The notes under the pieces: model-generated | What the model saw: only the letters and a program-made list of their open reading frames with translations | Database searches by the model: none | What the model was told of the DNA's origin: nothing | NCBI RefSeq assembly: GCF_004005375.1 | Contig: NZ_RZUF01000002.1 | Span: 1 to 64,000, forward strand | DNA length: 64,000 nucleotides | Direction of reading: 5' to 3' | DNA from: Rheinheimera sediminis | GTDB lineage: Bacteria; Pseudomonadota; Gammaproteobacteria; Enterobacterales; Alteromonadaceae | Translations under genes and position numbers: made by a program | Shown here: positions 36,189 to 44,586 of the stretch, piece after piece | Layout: every line of letters starts with the position of its first letter | Position numbering within the stretch: position 1 is the first letter of the stretch

Positions 36189-37172
36189 CTAGTTTAAGTA
36201 TCTTAATTTTAGCTCTTCTTTGTAGTAATCAGCTTCAATTATTTTTGTCAAAATTTCTAGTATATCAAATTCTAAGTGGTCACAAAACAAGCTGATATCG
36301 ATATCATCTTTAAACCTGTAATAATTATGTACAAGCATGTTTCTGAAATCATATATTGCTACATGCTTTTCCGCTGAATTGTAATTACGCCCTGTTGATG
36401 GATGCAATTTAGAATTAGCTGCAAGAATTATATTCGTAATGTCTTTATTTCCATCGTTGAACTCATATACGGCATTTATTAGTTTTGATTCTTTAAAATA
36501 ATCTGGAAGCTTTTCCCTTATTATACCTAGGTGTTTTCTAGTATCTTTAAACTCCATCATTTTTGCCTGGAGTGCTAGATCCATGGAAAGCTCCATAACT
36601 TGATAAATATGCATGAATCGAGCGTACAAATTTATCTCATCTTGGAGTATGTTTGAGTATAAATCTTTAACAAAACCCTTAAAGTGTCTATAGTTGAACC
36701 GTTTTTTTAGAGTGAGTTCGGGTGGCACTCTCAGTGATAAATTGTTTTTATACTTTGAGTGCTCTGACTCTAATGGATATATTCCATGTTTAGATAAGTC
36801 TAATACATAATCGTATGCATCTATGTCATTGTTTTTTAGATTATCTCTATACCAAATGAAAAAATATGTTCTCTCGTCTAAAGTTTGATCTTTAAATTTA
36901 TTAAAAATATGACCAGCGTAATTAATGAAATGAGGGTTATCGCTGAAGTCATGGTCAATTGATATTAAAGATATTGCTGGTATAAGCCAACCGGCTCTAA
37001 CATCTCTTGATGGTTTATTCAGTCTAATATATAGGCTAGATATATCTTTTTCATCAGGCTCGAATTTTGTCAGCTTAATCACGTCATAGTCATTTGAGGA
37101 TGCCACTGAACTTTTTTGATATCTATTTGGTACTGTTTCTATATTTAGATTCATATATAAAGGTGCTATCAT
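36189..37172 (-). CDS. HEPN-like protein with RX4H motif
   Basis: A 327-residue AT-rich gene product. The C-terminal part is helical and contains YDFRNMLVHNYYRF (about residues 274-287), where R-N-M-L-V-H is the RX4H motif of HEPN ribonucleases. The N-terminal 150 residues are a mixed domain of unknown type. HEPN proteins are common toxins and RNase effectors in defence and toxin-antitoxin loci. Its ribosome site GAGGTG lies inside the last codons of the upstream gene, only 3 bp away, so expression is coupled to that DGQHR-like gene. No exact family recognised. Confidence 0.7.
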   Translation of the reverse strand: MIAPLYMNLNIETVPNRYQKSSVASSNDYDVIKLTKFEPDEKDISSLYIRLNKPSRDVRAGWLIPAISLISIDHDFSDNPHFINYAGHIFNKFKDQTLDERTYFFIWYRDNLKNNDIDAYDYVLDLSKHGIYPLESEHSKYKNNLSLRVPPELTLKKRFNYRHFKGFVKDLYSNILQDEINLYARFMHIYQVMELSMDLALQAKMMEFKDTRKHLGIIREKLPDYFKESKLINAVYEFNDGNKDITNIILAANSKLHPSTGRNYNSAEKHVAIYDFRNMLVHNYYRFKDDIDISLFCDHLEFDILEILTKIIEADYYKEELKLRYLN

Positions 37173-37175
37173 TTC

Positions 37176-38339
37176 TTACACCTCTGCCATCGCCCTTTTC
37201 TTGGCGTTATCAAGCGATTCTTTAATGTTCATAAAAGATCGTCCTTCCTTATCGAATAAGTTTTTGAAGAAAAGCCTGAAAAATATGCGTTGGCCATTAC
37301 CAATTTTCTTCGCTCTATCTTTAACGTCATCCAAATGCTTATTTAAAAGCAGAAGATCATCCTCTTCGATTGTTAATTTTTCTATTATATCATTTGCATC
37401 ATTGAAGTTTGATATTGATTCTGACTCAATTAATTCTGATATTGCAGCTCCAAAACCAGTTATGGGCTGGCTTCTGTTAAATATTTTAGTTAAATTTTTA
37501 CCAAATGGATTAGATGTTGTCTGGAATTGTTCGTCTACATCGTCAGGATAAGTCCAATTAGCAATAAAACCCTGGAATCGACTAGTCATGGAGTGATATA
37601 ACTTTATAAACTCTATAAATTCCATGTTGTTCTCTTGCTCTTCAGACATGAATTTTATTGTTTTAACATTTTGAAGTATATCAAAACGATCAATAGGTAG
37701 TTCATTCTTTTCAAGGAACGAATTGTAGCCATCGATTAAATCTGAGAAATTAAAATCATTAATAGTTTTTATCGAATCGTTATCAGTTTCTTTAATTATG
37801 TTTATTTCACCAATACTGGCATCTAAATATCTTGAGTATAATATTTCGAGTTGATGACGTAAAGTCATCTGTGTTTGACCAGTATTTAAAGTGAGCATTC
37901 TATAAAGTATTCCTGTGTCCGAAATAGATAAATACAGCTCCACGCGAATTAAATATTTTTCATTTAACTGGTCAAAGTATTCTGTGTTTTCGTTATAGAC
38001 TTCTATTATTGAGTACGTACGTTGAAGTCCGTCTAGTATTTTTATATTTTCGTAGTCGTTTAATGATTTTGTTAAATAACCTTCTGGATCTAACTTTTCT
38101 TGATGCTGCTGATCTTTTGTTGAAGAAGCGAGAACAATAGGAGGTATTATGCAACCATTTTTTATATCCTCCTTCAATAGGCTATATATGCTTCCACTCT
38201 TTTTAACTCTTTTGCGTTGGAAAGGATTGTTTTTGAGTATTTGCTCTGAAATTTCAACATAGCTCTTTATATCTATTAGGAATTGAATGTTTTTTGCATT
38301 CACTTTTTTATCATCAAGAGTGTTTGTTATCTGAATCAT
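37176..38339 (-). CDS. DGQHR/ParB-like (DndB-related fold) protein
   Basis: A 387-residue protein. ENIKILDGLQRTYSIIEVY (about residues 97-115) matches the core of the DGQHR/ParB-sulfiredoxin-like superfamily (consensus DGQHR, here DGLQR), which includes DndB and DUF262-type proteins and can bind DNA or nucleotides. A second family-like block is LNTGQTQMTLRHQLEIL. The rest is helical and acidic. It is the first gene of a two-gene unit with the HEPN protein, so it may regulate, sense for or neutralise that partner. The exact family is not recognised; composition is strongly AT-rich. Confidence 0.65.
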   Translation of the reverse strand: MIQITNTLDDKKVNAKNIQFLIDIKSYVEISEQILKNNPFQRKRVKKSGSIYSLLKEDIKNGCIIPPIVLASSTKDQQHQEKLDPEGYLTKSLNDYENIKILDGLQRTYSIIEVYNENTEYFDQLNEKYLIRVELYLSISDTGILYRMLTLNTGQTQMTLRHQLEILYSRYLDASIGEINIIKETDNDSIKTINDFNFSDLIDGYNSFLEKNELPIDRFDILQNVKTIKFMSEEQENNMEFIEFIKLYHSMTSRFQGFIANWTYPDDVDEQFQTTSNPFGKNLTKIFNRSQPITGFGAAISELIESESISNFNDANDIIEKLTIEEDDLLLLNKHLDDVKDRAKKIGNGQRIFFRLFFKNLFDKEGRSFMNIKESLDNAKKRAMAEV

Positions 38340-38668
38340 TTTTACACCATACGTTTATTTATGAAATGTTTTTGCGTAAATTTAATATAACTATCACTTG
38401 CAACTATTAAATATTTAATATTGCTTAAGAAGGGGCGAATTCTCGTTCAAAATTTTAAAAATTTATTTCTTATCTGATAGCTCAATATTTGGTAAATGCG
38501 AACTTGTTGATGATTGAAATACCATAACTGCCGCTTCTGTCTATCTTTACTATGCTTTTACTACTATCTCAGATATTGTGTCGATAGCTACTTTTTTCAC
38601 TATGATTATTCATACCCTGGACGAGGCGTATAAATGTTAAAATTCACCTTGGACTTGGACAGACTAAT
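38340..38668. other. AT-rich gap between the DGQHR-like gene and the integrase
   Basis: About 330 bp with no gene. It must hold the promoter of the minus-strand DGQHR/HEPN unit near 38340-38450, where AT-rich runs (TATTAAATATTTAATATTG) could be promoter or operator sequence. No terminator hairpin for the integrase gene was found. Confidence 0.35.
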
Positions 38669-40018
38669 CTATACAAACTTCCGCTTTTCAAAATTGTCTG
38701 CAAGCCAACCATAGTCCCTGATATTAGCCTCTCTAGCCTTTTGGCTAATATTGCGCTGCTTCAATGAATCAGGCTCTTCTTTCTCATACGCAACACCGCT
38801 AAACTCTTGCCGGAACATGGTAGGCAACAGATGGCTGTAGTTGCGATCAATCATTTCAATGCTGGTGCCGCATTGTTTTGCTAACGCAGCGATATCGCCT
38901 TTGTTTTTGAGGTTCCAAGTGATGTAGGAGTGGCGAAGCGAATACAGCGTTCGTTCGCTTAAATTCTTAACAGCCTCTTCAACCTCTTCTGCTACAACAA
39001 CCTTTTCGTCTTCATCGTCCTTTTCGTTTTCTTTACCCTGATCTAACTTTTTCACTATTTCGGAGAATTTTCGACTAAGCCCTTTAGGTTTACTACCGTC
39101 AGAAAGCCTGAAAACTAGGTCATTGGCTTTTCTATCTGGGAATCGAGCTACCAAGTCGGCAAGGTTGGCTACAAAATCGCTGCGCACTACAACCTCTCTG
39201 GGTCCCGTGTAAAGGGTTGTCTTTCCCTTTGTAACCGTAACGGTAATCTCGGGAACGCCATTAATAAGTGTGAATGAAATATCTCGCCACCGGACGTTTT
39301 CAATCTCCGTACCTGGGCGCATACCCGTAGCTACTGCAAAGTCGATATAGTCGTAAAGTAATTCAAGTAGCATTCGACTGGTTTTATTCTTAGTGCGTTG
39401 TTGTTCTTTACTGATTAGTTCAGATATTTTACGGAACTCTTTCCATGTAAACACACCACGCCGCTCTTGGCGTTTACCATCGGTCTCGAAGGTTGGAATA
39501 TGGTACTTGGTAATCTGGCCAGAACTTAGTGCCTTGTCATAGACCTTAGAAAGAATAGCATTGTGGTTTTGCAGTGATGAACTAGACATCTGTTTGCCAA
39601 ACTGTTCCCGTCGCCATGCATGGAATTCGTCCATTTTGGCTTGGTTAATCTGGTCGATACGCGTGTCCTTGAAATGCTCCATATGGTATTTTTTCAGGAT
39701 TCCAATGTAGTTACTTTTGGTCTTTGACGATTTGTTGGCCTTTTTAGCTTCTGCAATGTCTCTTTCAAGGTCTTTGATTACCAGATTAGCAAGGGCTGTA
39801 AAAGTTTGAGCACCGGAACGAATACCAAGCTGGTGTTCAGTCCGGCGTTTGTAGTATTTATCTGTAGCTTTGATTTTGGCGGCTTCAACGTCTGATTCGC
39901 CAGTGGAGAAGGTGATATGTTCTTTACCAACCTTAAAGCGGGCGTACCACCTTTTTGAATTAGGCTGGGTGAATATAAACAGGCCATCAATAATGGTTAT
40001 TTTCTGTAGATACCCCAC
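38669..40018 (-). CDS. int: Tyrosine integrase, full length
   Basis: A phage-type tyrosine recombinase of about 449 residues that should insert and excise the island at tRNA-Leu. N-terminal arm- and core-binding domains precede the catalytic domain: first Arg in GMRPGTEIENV, Lys in VTKGKTT, the RH pair in LYSLRHSYITW and the nucleophile Tyr in MIDRNYSHLLP. The usual HxxR histidine is Tyr, as in many relatives. GTG 40018 is preferred to TTG 40021 because AAAAGGAG lies 6 nt before it. An acidic low-complexity insert (KENEKDDEDEK) precedes the last catalytic block. It begins 12 bp after the truncated integrase ends. Confidence 0.92.
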   Translation of the reverse strand: MGYLQKITIIDGLFIFTQPNSKRWYARFKVGKEHITFSTGESDVEAAKIKATDKYYKRRTEHQLGIRSGAQTFTALANLVIKDLERDIAEAKKANKSSKTKSNYIGILKKYHMEHFKDTRIDQINQAKMDEFHAWRREQFGKQMSSSSLQNHNAILSKVYDKALSSGQITKYHIPTFETDGKRQERRGVFTWKEFRKISELISKEQQRTKNKTSRMLLELLYDYIDFAVATGMRPGTEIENVRWRDISFTLINGVPEITVTVTKGKTTLYTGPREVVVRSDFVANLADLVARFPDRKANDLVFRLSDGSKPKGLSRKFSEIVKKLDQGKENEKDDEDEKVVVAEEVEEAVKNLSERTLYSLRHSYITWNLKNKGDIAALAKQCGTSIEMIDRNYSHLLPTMFRQEFSGVAYEKEEPDSLKQRNISQKAREANIRDYGWLADNFEKRKFV

Positions 40019-40030
40019 CAACCACTCCTT

Positions 40031-41014
40031 TTAAATAAATCCTCGTCGTTTGTAGTTTTTTGCCCAACGATCGATTTGGTTTTGTAGCACTTCGTCATAA
40101 TCCACTTCTGAAAACTGTTTAGTTAACAGCTTCTTGGTTTCAAGCGCTACACCCGACAGTTCACGGCCAAACATTCTGGGAATGACATGGCTGTAATGCT
40201 GCTCAATCATCTGGATACCCGTACCACATTGACGGGCTAACACATCAATACTGACATTTTGAGCCATAAGCTCCCATGTAATATAGCTGTGACGTAACGA
40301 ATATAAACTTCTTTCCCCCTGTTGGGAATTCTTTAATTGAGTTAATTCAAGGGCTTTTTCAAAGTTGCGAGCTATTTCTTTGACTGCTGAACCATCGGGT
40401 AGTACAAACATTCGGCCGTCTTTTTTTCTGTTAGGAAAACGGTTACTTAAGCGTTGGAGTACCTTCACAATGGCCTCTTTGCAGACAACTTCGCGAGTGC
40501 CTGTGTATTTGGTGGTTTTACCCTTACGTACAGTGACATAAAAGCGGCAGCGTTCTGTATCACGCTCGATGTGCATGTCTGCCCATGTAAGGTTATCAAT
40601 TTCAGAGCCTGGCCTCATGCCGGTCAGAATGGCAAAGTCCATATAGTCCAAAAGTAACTCTCGAATTTGCCGAGTTTTCTCTCTGCGACCCTCATGCCTA
40701 AATTCTTCGACTTTTTCCCTTACTCTGATGTACTCATCAATGCTAAAAGCTGCGCGCCGTTGGCCCTCAGCCCCTTTGTTTTCTAAAGCGGGGACTTGGC
40801 TAGCCAGCATCCATTTATGCTTCACTGCATAGTCGAATAGCATTTGAAGAGCTGAGTTATGGTTTTGTATGGTGGATTTTGCTGGAATACGGCCAAGTGA
40901 CTGTATGCGCCAACTATCAAATCCGCCGGGGGAAACTCCGTGTCGGTTCGAGTCCGACCCCAGGCACCAATACGCTTTTGTCGGAATCAAAGTCCTCAAT
41001 ATCACTAAAACCAA
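40031..41014 (-). pseudogene. Second tyrosine integrase, truncated at attR
   Basis: Homologous to the integrase downstream but missing about the first 135 residues. The catalytic domain is whole (Arg in GMRPGSEIDNL, Lys in VRKGKTT, LYSLRHSYITW, Tyr in MIEQHYSHV). Integrase homology starts at F-D-S-W-R exactly where the island meets the 54-bp att repeat; the open frame continues out through the repeat to ATG 41014, giving a chance N-terminus read from the antisense strand of the tRNA copy. The island-encoded part is 40031-40918. Catalytic activity without the DNA-binding domain is unlikely. Confidence 0.8.
40919..40972 (+). repeat. attR: 54-bp direct repeat of tRNA-Leu 3' part
   Basis: Identical to 30651-30704. 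It lacks the 5' half of the tRNA, so it is not a gene. Chromosomal sequence resumes at 40973. Confidence 0.95.
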
Positions 41015-41415
41015 ATGATCGGCATTGATCCTGCGTTATATCTCATTGTTTTTATAGCCAATGGCCAAAGGTTCGCAGTCCAAACTCTATCAGCATTGGG
41101 ATGGCAGTAATTTATTCTGCCCCGGTCTGCCACTGGTATTTAAAGTTCCCGACTGCGATTGTGGTTTAGCACTCACCACAGTAGAACTGAATCATTCAAC
41201 AAAACAGGCAGTCTAAGCCGGCAGATACTTGGTGCTAAAAATTGTTGAAGCAGAGGTGTATCAGCGTTAATTTGGTATAGGGGAATAATTAAGACTTATG
41301 TTCTCTCTGACTTTGACTGCAGGGTGTTGTAAAGTACGCATAATATTTAATAGCCCTCATACAGCGGCTACTGTTTTTTATACAGGCGATTTTATTAAAA
41401 AGCGAGGTCATACCA
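40973..41415. other. Chromosomal gap right of the island
   Basis: About 440 bp. It contains a 51-codon open frame (41061-41216, plus strand; product includes YQHWDGSNLFCPGLPLVFKV) without a ribosome site, possibly a gene remnant. The promoter of the EF-hand gene should lie near 41300-41400. Nothing else is recognised. Confidence 0.35.
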
Positions 41416-41661
41416 GTGAGCAGAGAGACATTGTCTGAGCAACAGATTGCTGAAATTAAAAGTAACTTCGATTTTTTTGACCGCGACGGCAATGGCCGCA
41501 TCGAGTTAACTGAGTTTATCGAACTGCTTACGGCACTTGCTCCGAAAACCAAGGCCAGCCATGTTGAAGAGGGTTTTAAGCTAATTGATACCAATAATAA
41601 TGGTTATATCGATTTCACCGAGTTTTTAGACTGGTGGCAAGACTGCTGGTGGGAATACTAA
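41416..41661 (+). CDS. Small EF-hand calcium-binding protein
   Basis: An 81-residue cytoplasmic protein with two canonical EF-hand loops: DRDGNGRIELTE (about residues 22-33) and DTNNNGYIDFTE (about 58-69), each with acidic or Asn ligands at positions 1, 3 and 5 and Glu at 12. It begins at GTG 41416 with GCGAGG about 9 nt upstream. The tail is tryptophan-rich (WWQDCWWEY). A calmodulin-like Ca2+ buffer or sensor role is inferred from the family; no partner is visible nearby. Confidence 0.85.
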   Translation: MSRETLSEQQIAEIKSNFDFFDRDGNGRIELTEFIELLTALAPKTKASHVEEGFKLIDTNNNGYIDFTEFLDWWQDCWWEY

Positions 41662-41894
41662 AACCTGTTCTCTGTTATTTTTAGCTGGATTCACAGAGCG
41701 AATTGAGCTGTTGGTGATGAAAGGTTCATCCAGACGCATAAACTCTTTTTTGCTCTGATCCAAGACGCAGCTCCTTTGTATTCAATACATACCTCAAGCT
41801 TTTGCCGCTTAAAACCGAATGCGCAGCATAAAGCGGTTTCAAATTGTTAATCCTTTGATATTCTTAGGTCTTTAATCAAGAGCATCGCATCCTT

Positions 41895-42854
41895 ATGTCT
41901 GCTGAGTTTTCCTCACTTTCTGAAAGTTTTTCAAAGAAAAGCACTGTGTTGTGGTTACTATGGATAGCCGGTATTGGGCTACTGAGTGCCTGTGCTGCTC
42001 TGCCACCTGCACAGCTGGCGACTGATGCCAAGCCTTCAGCAGCATTGACTGCTGCGCCGCTCTACAATGTTAGTTTTAACAGCGTGCTGGCGCTGCCTGT
42101 AAAAAATCAGGGCATGAAATTGGCTTATGGCACAGCGGCTTTGCAGTTTGGTTTGTTGTCTTTACCTGCAACTCAGTCAGGCACTAAACCGCCTTTGGTT
42201 ATTTTTGTGCATGGTGGCTGCTGGTTGAATGCTTATGATGTCGCGCACAGCAAGGCGTTGAGTCAGGCGCTGACTGAAGCAGGTTATGCAGTATGGTCGC
42301 TGGAGTATCGCAGGGTGGGCGACGAAGGCGGCGGCTGGCCTGGCAGTTTTAACGATATAGTGCAGGGCATCAACTATGCTCAGGCGCAGTTTGAACAGTA
42401 TGGCGTGGATGTTAACCGTATTGCCTTAATGGGCCATTCTGCGGGTGGTCAGTTGGCCCTTTTAGCGGGTAAAGAGCTAGCTGGTGAAAAGCTAGCAGGT
42501 GACAAAAAACCTGCACCAATACAAGCTGTGATTGGTCTGGCCGCTATCACCGATATGGCCAGTTATGCCAAAGGCAGCAATAGTTGCCAAAGTGTCACAG
42601 CTAAGTTTATCGGTGCATCGCCAGAGCAAGCACCTGCGTTATACCAAGATGCCAGCCCTAGTCTGCACAAAGCACACCCAAATACCCTACTATTGCAGGG
42701 CAGTGCCGATTCGATTGTGCCTGCAACTCAAGCGACTGACAGTGGCATACCGTATCTTATGGTGGAAAAGGCGGGTCATTTTGACTGGATCCATCCACAA
42801 AGCGCTGCGTATCCGCAGTTAATTTTGACCCTACAGGAGTTACTCCCACTGTGA
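41895..42854 (+). CDS. Alpha/beta hydrolase lipoprotein, kynurenine formamidase-like
   Basis: A 319-residue hydrolase of the BD-FAE/esterase type. The oxyanion-hole block is HGGCWLNAYD, the nucleophile lies in GHSAGG, and the likely acid and base lie in GSADSIVP and AGHFDW. It has a type II signal peptide with lipobox LSAC (about residues 30-33), so it should be anchored on the periplasmic side of a membrane. It overlaps the kynureninase gene by 1-4 bp, so N-formylkynurenine hydrolysis is the natural guess. The periplasmic location would be unusual for that pathway. A general esterase remains possible. Confidence 0.78.
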   Translation: MSAEFSSLSESFSKKSTVLWLLWIAGIGLLSACAALPPAQLATDAKPSAALTAAPLYNVSFNSVLALPVKNQGMKLAYGTAALQFGLLSLPATQSGTKPPLVIFVHGGCWLNAYDVAHSKALSQALTEAGYAVWSLEYRRVGDEGGGWPGSFNDIVQGINYAQAQFEQYGVDVNRIALMGHSAGGQLALLAGKELAGEKLAGDKKPAPIQAVIGLAAITDMASYAKGSNSCQSVTAKFIGASPEQAPALYQDASPSLHKAHPNTLLLQGSADSIVPATQATDSGIPYLMVEKAGHFDWIHPQSAAYPQLILTLQELLPL

Positions 42855-44098
42855 TGGCACCTTTAACCCTCGAACAGCTGCAGCACTATGATCAGCAGGA
42901 TCTATTGGCTCATAAAAGAGCAGAATTTACCTTGCCTGAGCAGAGTATTTATTTTGATGGTAATTCGTTAGGCGCCATGCCGAGCTGCGTATTGCAGCGG
43001 ACTCAGGACGTGCTGGCCCGGCAATGGAGTCAGGATCTCATTCAAAGCTGGAATAGCAATCAGTGGATTGATTTACCGTTAAAAGTAGGAGAACAGATTG
43101 GCCGTTTAATCGGCGCTGGTAGTGGCCAGGTGATTTGCTGTGACTCTACCTCGGTGAATTTATTTAAAGTGCTGAGTTGTGCGCTGCTGATGCAGCCAGA
43201 GCGTTCTGTGGTATTAACCCAGCAAGGTAATTTTCCAACCGATCTGTATATGGTGCAGGGGCTTAGCACGTTGGTAGGTGAAAAACGCTGTCAGCTGTTG
43301 GAGGTGCCAGAGCATGAACTGGTGCAGGCGCTGAATAGCGATGTTGCTGTGTTAATGCTGACTCAGGTTGATTTTCGCAGCGGTCGTTTACTGGATATAC
43401 AGCGTTTAACCCAGAGTGCGCACGACCAAGGCGTGTTAGTTATTTTGGACTTGGCGCACAGTGCCGGTGCTTTACCTGTGGAGCTGGACGCCTGGCAGGT
43501 TGATTTTGCCGTAGGCTGTGGTTACAAGTACCTGAATGGTGGGCCTGGTGCTCCGGCTTTTTTATATGCGGCTAAACGGCATCACGCTCAAATTAATCAG
43601 CCACTAAGCGGCTGGATGGGGCATAAAGCTCCCTTTAGTTTTAGCCCTCAGTACCAGAAGTCTGATGGCATAGAACAGTTTTTAACTGGCACTCCTGCGG
43701 TGATTTCTATGAGTGTACTGGATGCTGCCTTAGGGGTGTTCAGCGATGTCAGCATGCAACAAATTCGCGAAAAATCACTGGGTTTGACCAGCTGTTTCCA
43801 TCAGTTGGTGCAGCAACAAGCGGCGCTAGCCGAATTAACTTTAATAACGCCCTTAAAGCCGGAACAGCGCGGTAGTCAGCTGGCTTATCAGCATCCTCAA
43901 GCCTATGCCTTATGTCAGGCGCTGATTAAACGCGGTGTGATTGCAGATTTCAGGGCGCCTGATATTTTGCGTTTGGGTTTTACCCCGCTGTATTTGCGTT
44001 ATGTCGATTTATGGCATGCCGTTGAGATATTGACCGATATTGTTGCAAGCCAAGAGTATCTAAAGCCTGAATACGCCATTAAACACAAAGTCACCTAA
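42854..44098 (+). CDS. kynU: Kynureninase
   Basis: PLP enzyme that cleaves kynurenine to anthranilate and alanine in tryptophan degradation. About 414 residues. The catalytic lysine lies in VGCGYKYLNGGPGAPAFLY (near residue 225), a kynureninase signature; other family blocks are YFDGNSLGAMP at the N-terminus and DLAHSAGALPVELD. ATG 42854 overlaps the stop of the upstream hydrolase (GTG 42851 is also in frame). Tryptophan 2,3-dioxygenase is not in the window. Confidence 0.94.
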   Translation: MAPLTLEQLQHYDQQDLLAHKRAEFTLPEQSIYFDGNSLGAMPSCVLQRTQDVLARQWSQDLIQSWNSNQWIDLPLKVGEQIGRLIGAGSGQVICCDSTSVNLFKVLSCALLMQPERSVVLTQQGNFPTDLYMVQGLSTLVGEKRCQLLEVPEHELVQALNSDVAVLMLTQVDFRSGRLLDIQRLTQSAHDQGVLVILDLAHSAGALPVELDAWQVDFAVGCGYKYLNGGPGAPAFLYAAKRHHAQINQPLSGWMGHKAPFSFSPQYQKSDGIEQFLTGTPAVISMSVLDAALGVFSDVSMQQIREKSLGLTSCFHQLVQQQAALAELTLITPLKPEQRGSQLAYQHPQAYALCQALIKRGVIADFRAPDILRLGFTPLYLRYVDLWHAVEILTDIVASQEYLKPEYAIKHKVT

Positions 44099-44149
44099 AG
44101 GCTTGTGCCAGATTGCTTTAACTGCATCGTTCCTGCCGGCCTTGTTCCC

Positions 44150-44312
44150 CGTGGAGGAGCATGCAACTTCAAGTTTCTTGGGTATAACCCCTTCGTCCTT
44201 GAAGTTGCCGCTTTGTTGACTGCGCCATCTGGCCCCAGTCACATAGGTTGACTATGCTCCCAGGGGGGCACTGGCTTGTCGCCTCGCCGAAACCTCAAAT
44301 AATTTGGGTATA
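44150..44312. repeat. Palindromic intergenic repeat, copy 2 with an extra end
   Basis: GCAACTTCAAG (44163-44173) and CTTGAAGTTGC (44198-44208) are exact inverted copies flanking TTGGGTATAACCCC. The rest (to ATTTGGGTATATAG) matches the layout of 9720-9846, including AGTCACATAGG and CTATGCTCC. The first half looks like the right end of one unit joined head-to-tail to a whole unit. Confidence 0.65.
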
Positions 44313-44420
44313 TAGTTCACTCACTGCCTAGTAGTTAGCCTTGTGACCTAAGTTGCTCATGGCCTTTTAAGATGTTTAAGTCGTGGGCAGGCGATTGAAT
44401 CGACAGCAGAAGCTGTTGAA

Positions 44421-44460
44421 GCTTTGATATTTATGCTTTGATATTTGTGCTTTGATGTTT
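44421..44460. repeat. 14-bp tandem repeat, three units
   Basis: GCTTTGATATTTAT is repeated at 44421, 44435 and 44449 with small changes; the third unit is shortened. Possibly slippage; no function evident. Confidence 0.6.
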
Positions 44461-44586
44461 GGGATAGCCAAACAACTACTGCTCTTTAGCTAACTCCGTT
44501 ATTCCACTGAGCTCGCCAGCGCACAGATAGGCTCTTTATCGCTCTGCTAGGCTCATGCTGCGAAATTCTCAGATGGGATAAGCTTG

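Larger units (their letters stand above)
30651..40972. mobile_element. Genomic island integrated at tRNA-Leu
   Basis: A 10.3-kb insert bounded by a perfect 54-bp direct repeat of the tRNA-Leu 3' part (30651-30704 and 40919-40972). Tyrosine integrase genes lie at the right end. Cargo: umuDC, two unknown genes, a repeat array, a nuclease-helicase fusion and a DGQHR/HEPN gene pair. The cargo from about 33.2 to 38.6 kb is clearly richer in A and T than the flanks. No conjugation, replication or phage structural genes are seen, so it is at most mobilisable. Confidence 0.92.
44099..44586. other. Gap between kynU and cbpA with repeats
   Basis: Holds a dispersed repeat (44150-44312), a three-unit 14-bp tandem repeat (44421-44460) and the upstream region of cbpA. 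No coding sequence seen. Confidence 0.5.

Noticed and set aside
40031-41014. Functional second integrase with a new N-terminus
   Set aside because: The N-terminal 30 residues are antisense tRNA and flank sequence, and the DNA-binding domain is missing; treated as a pseudogene.
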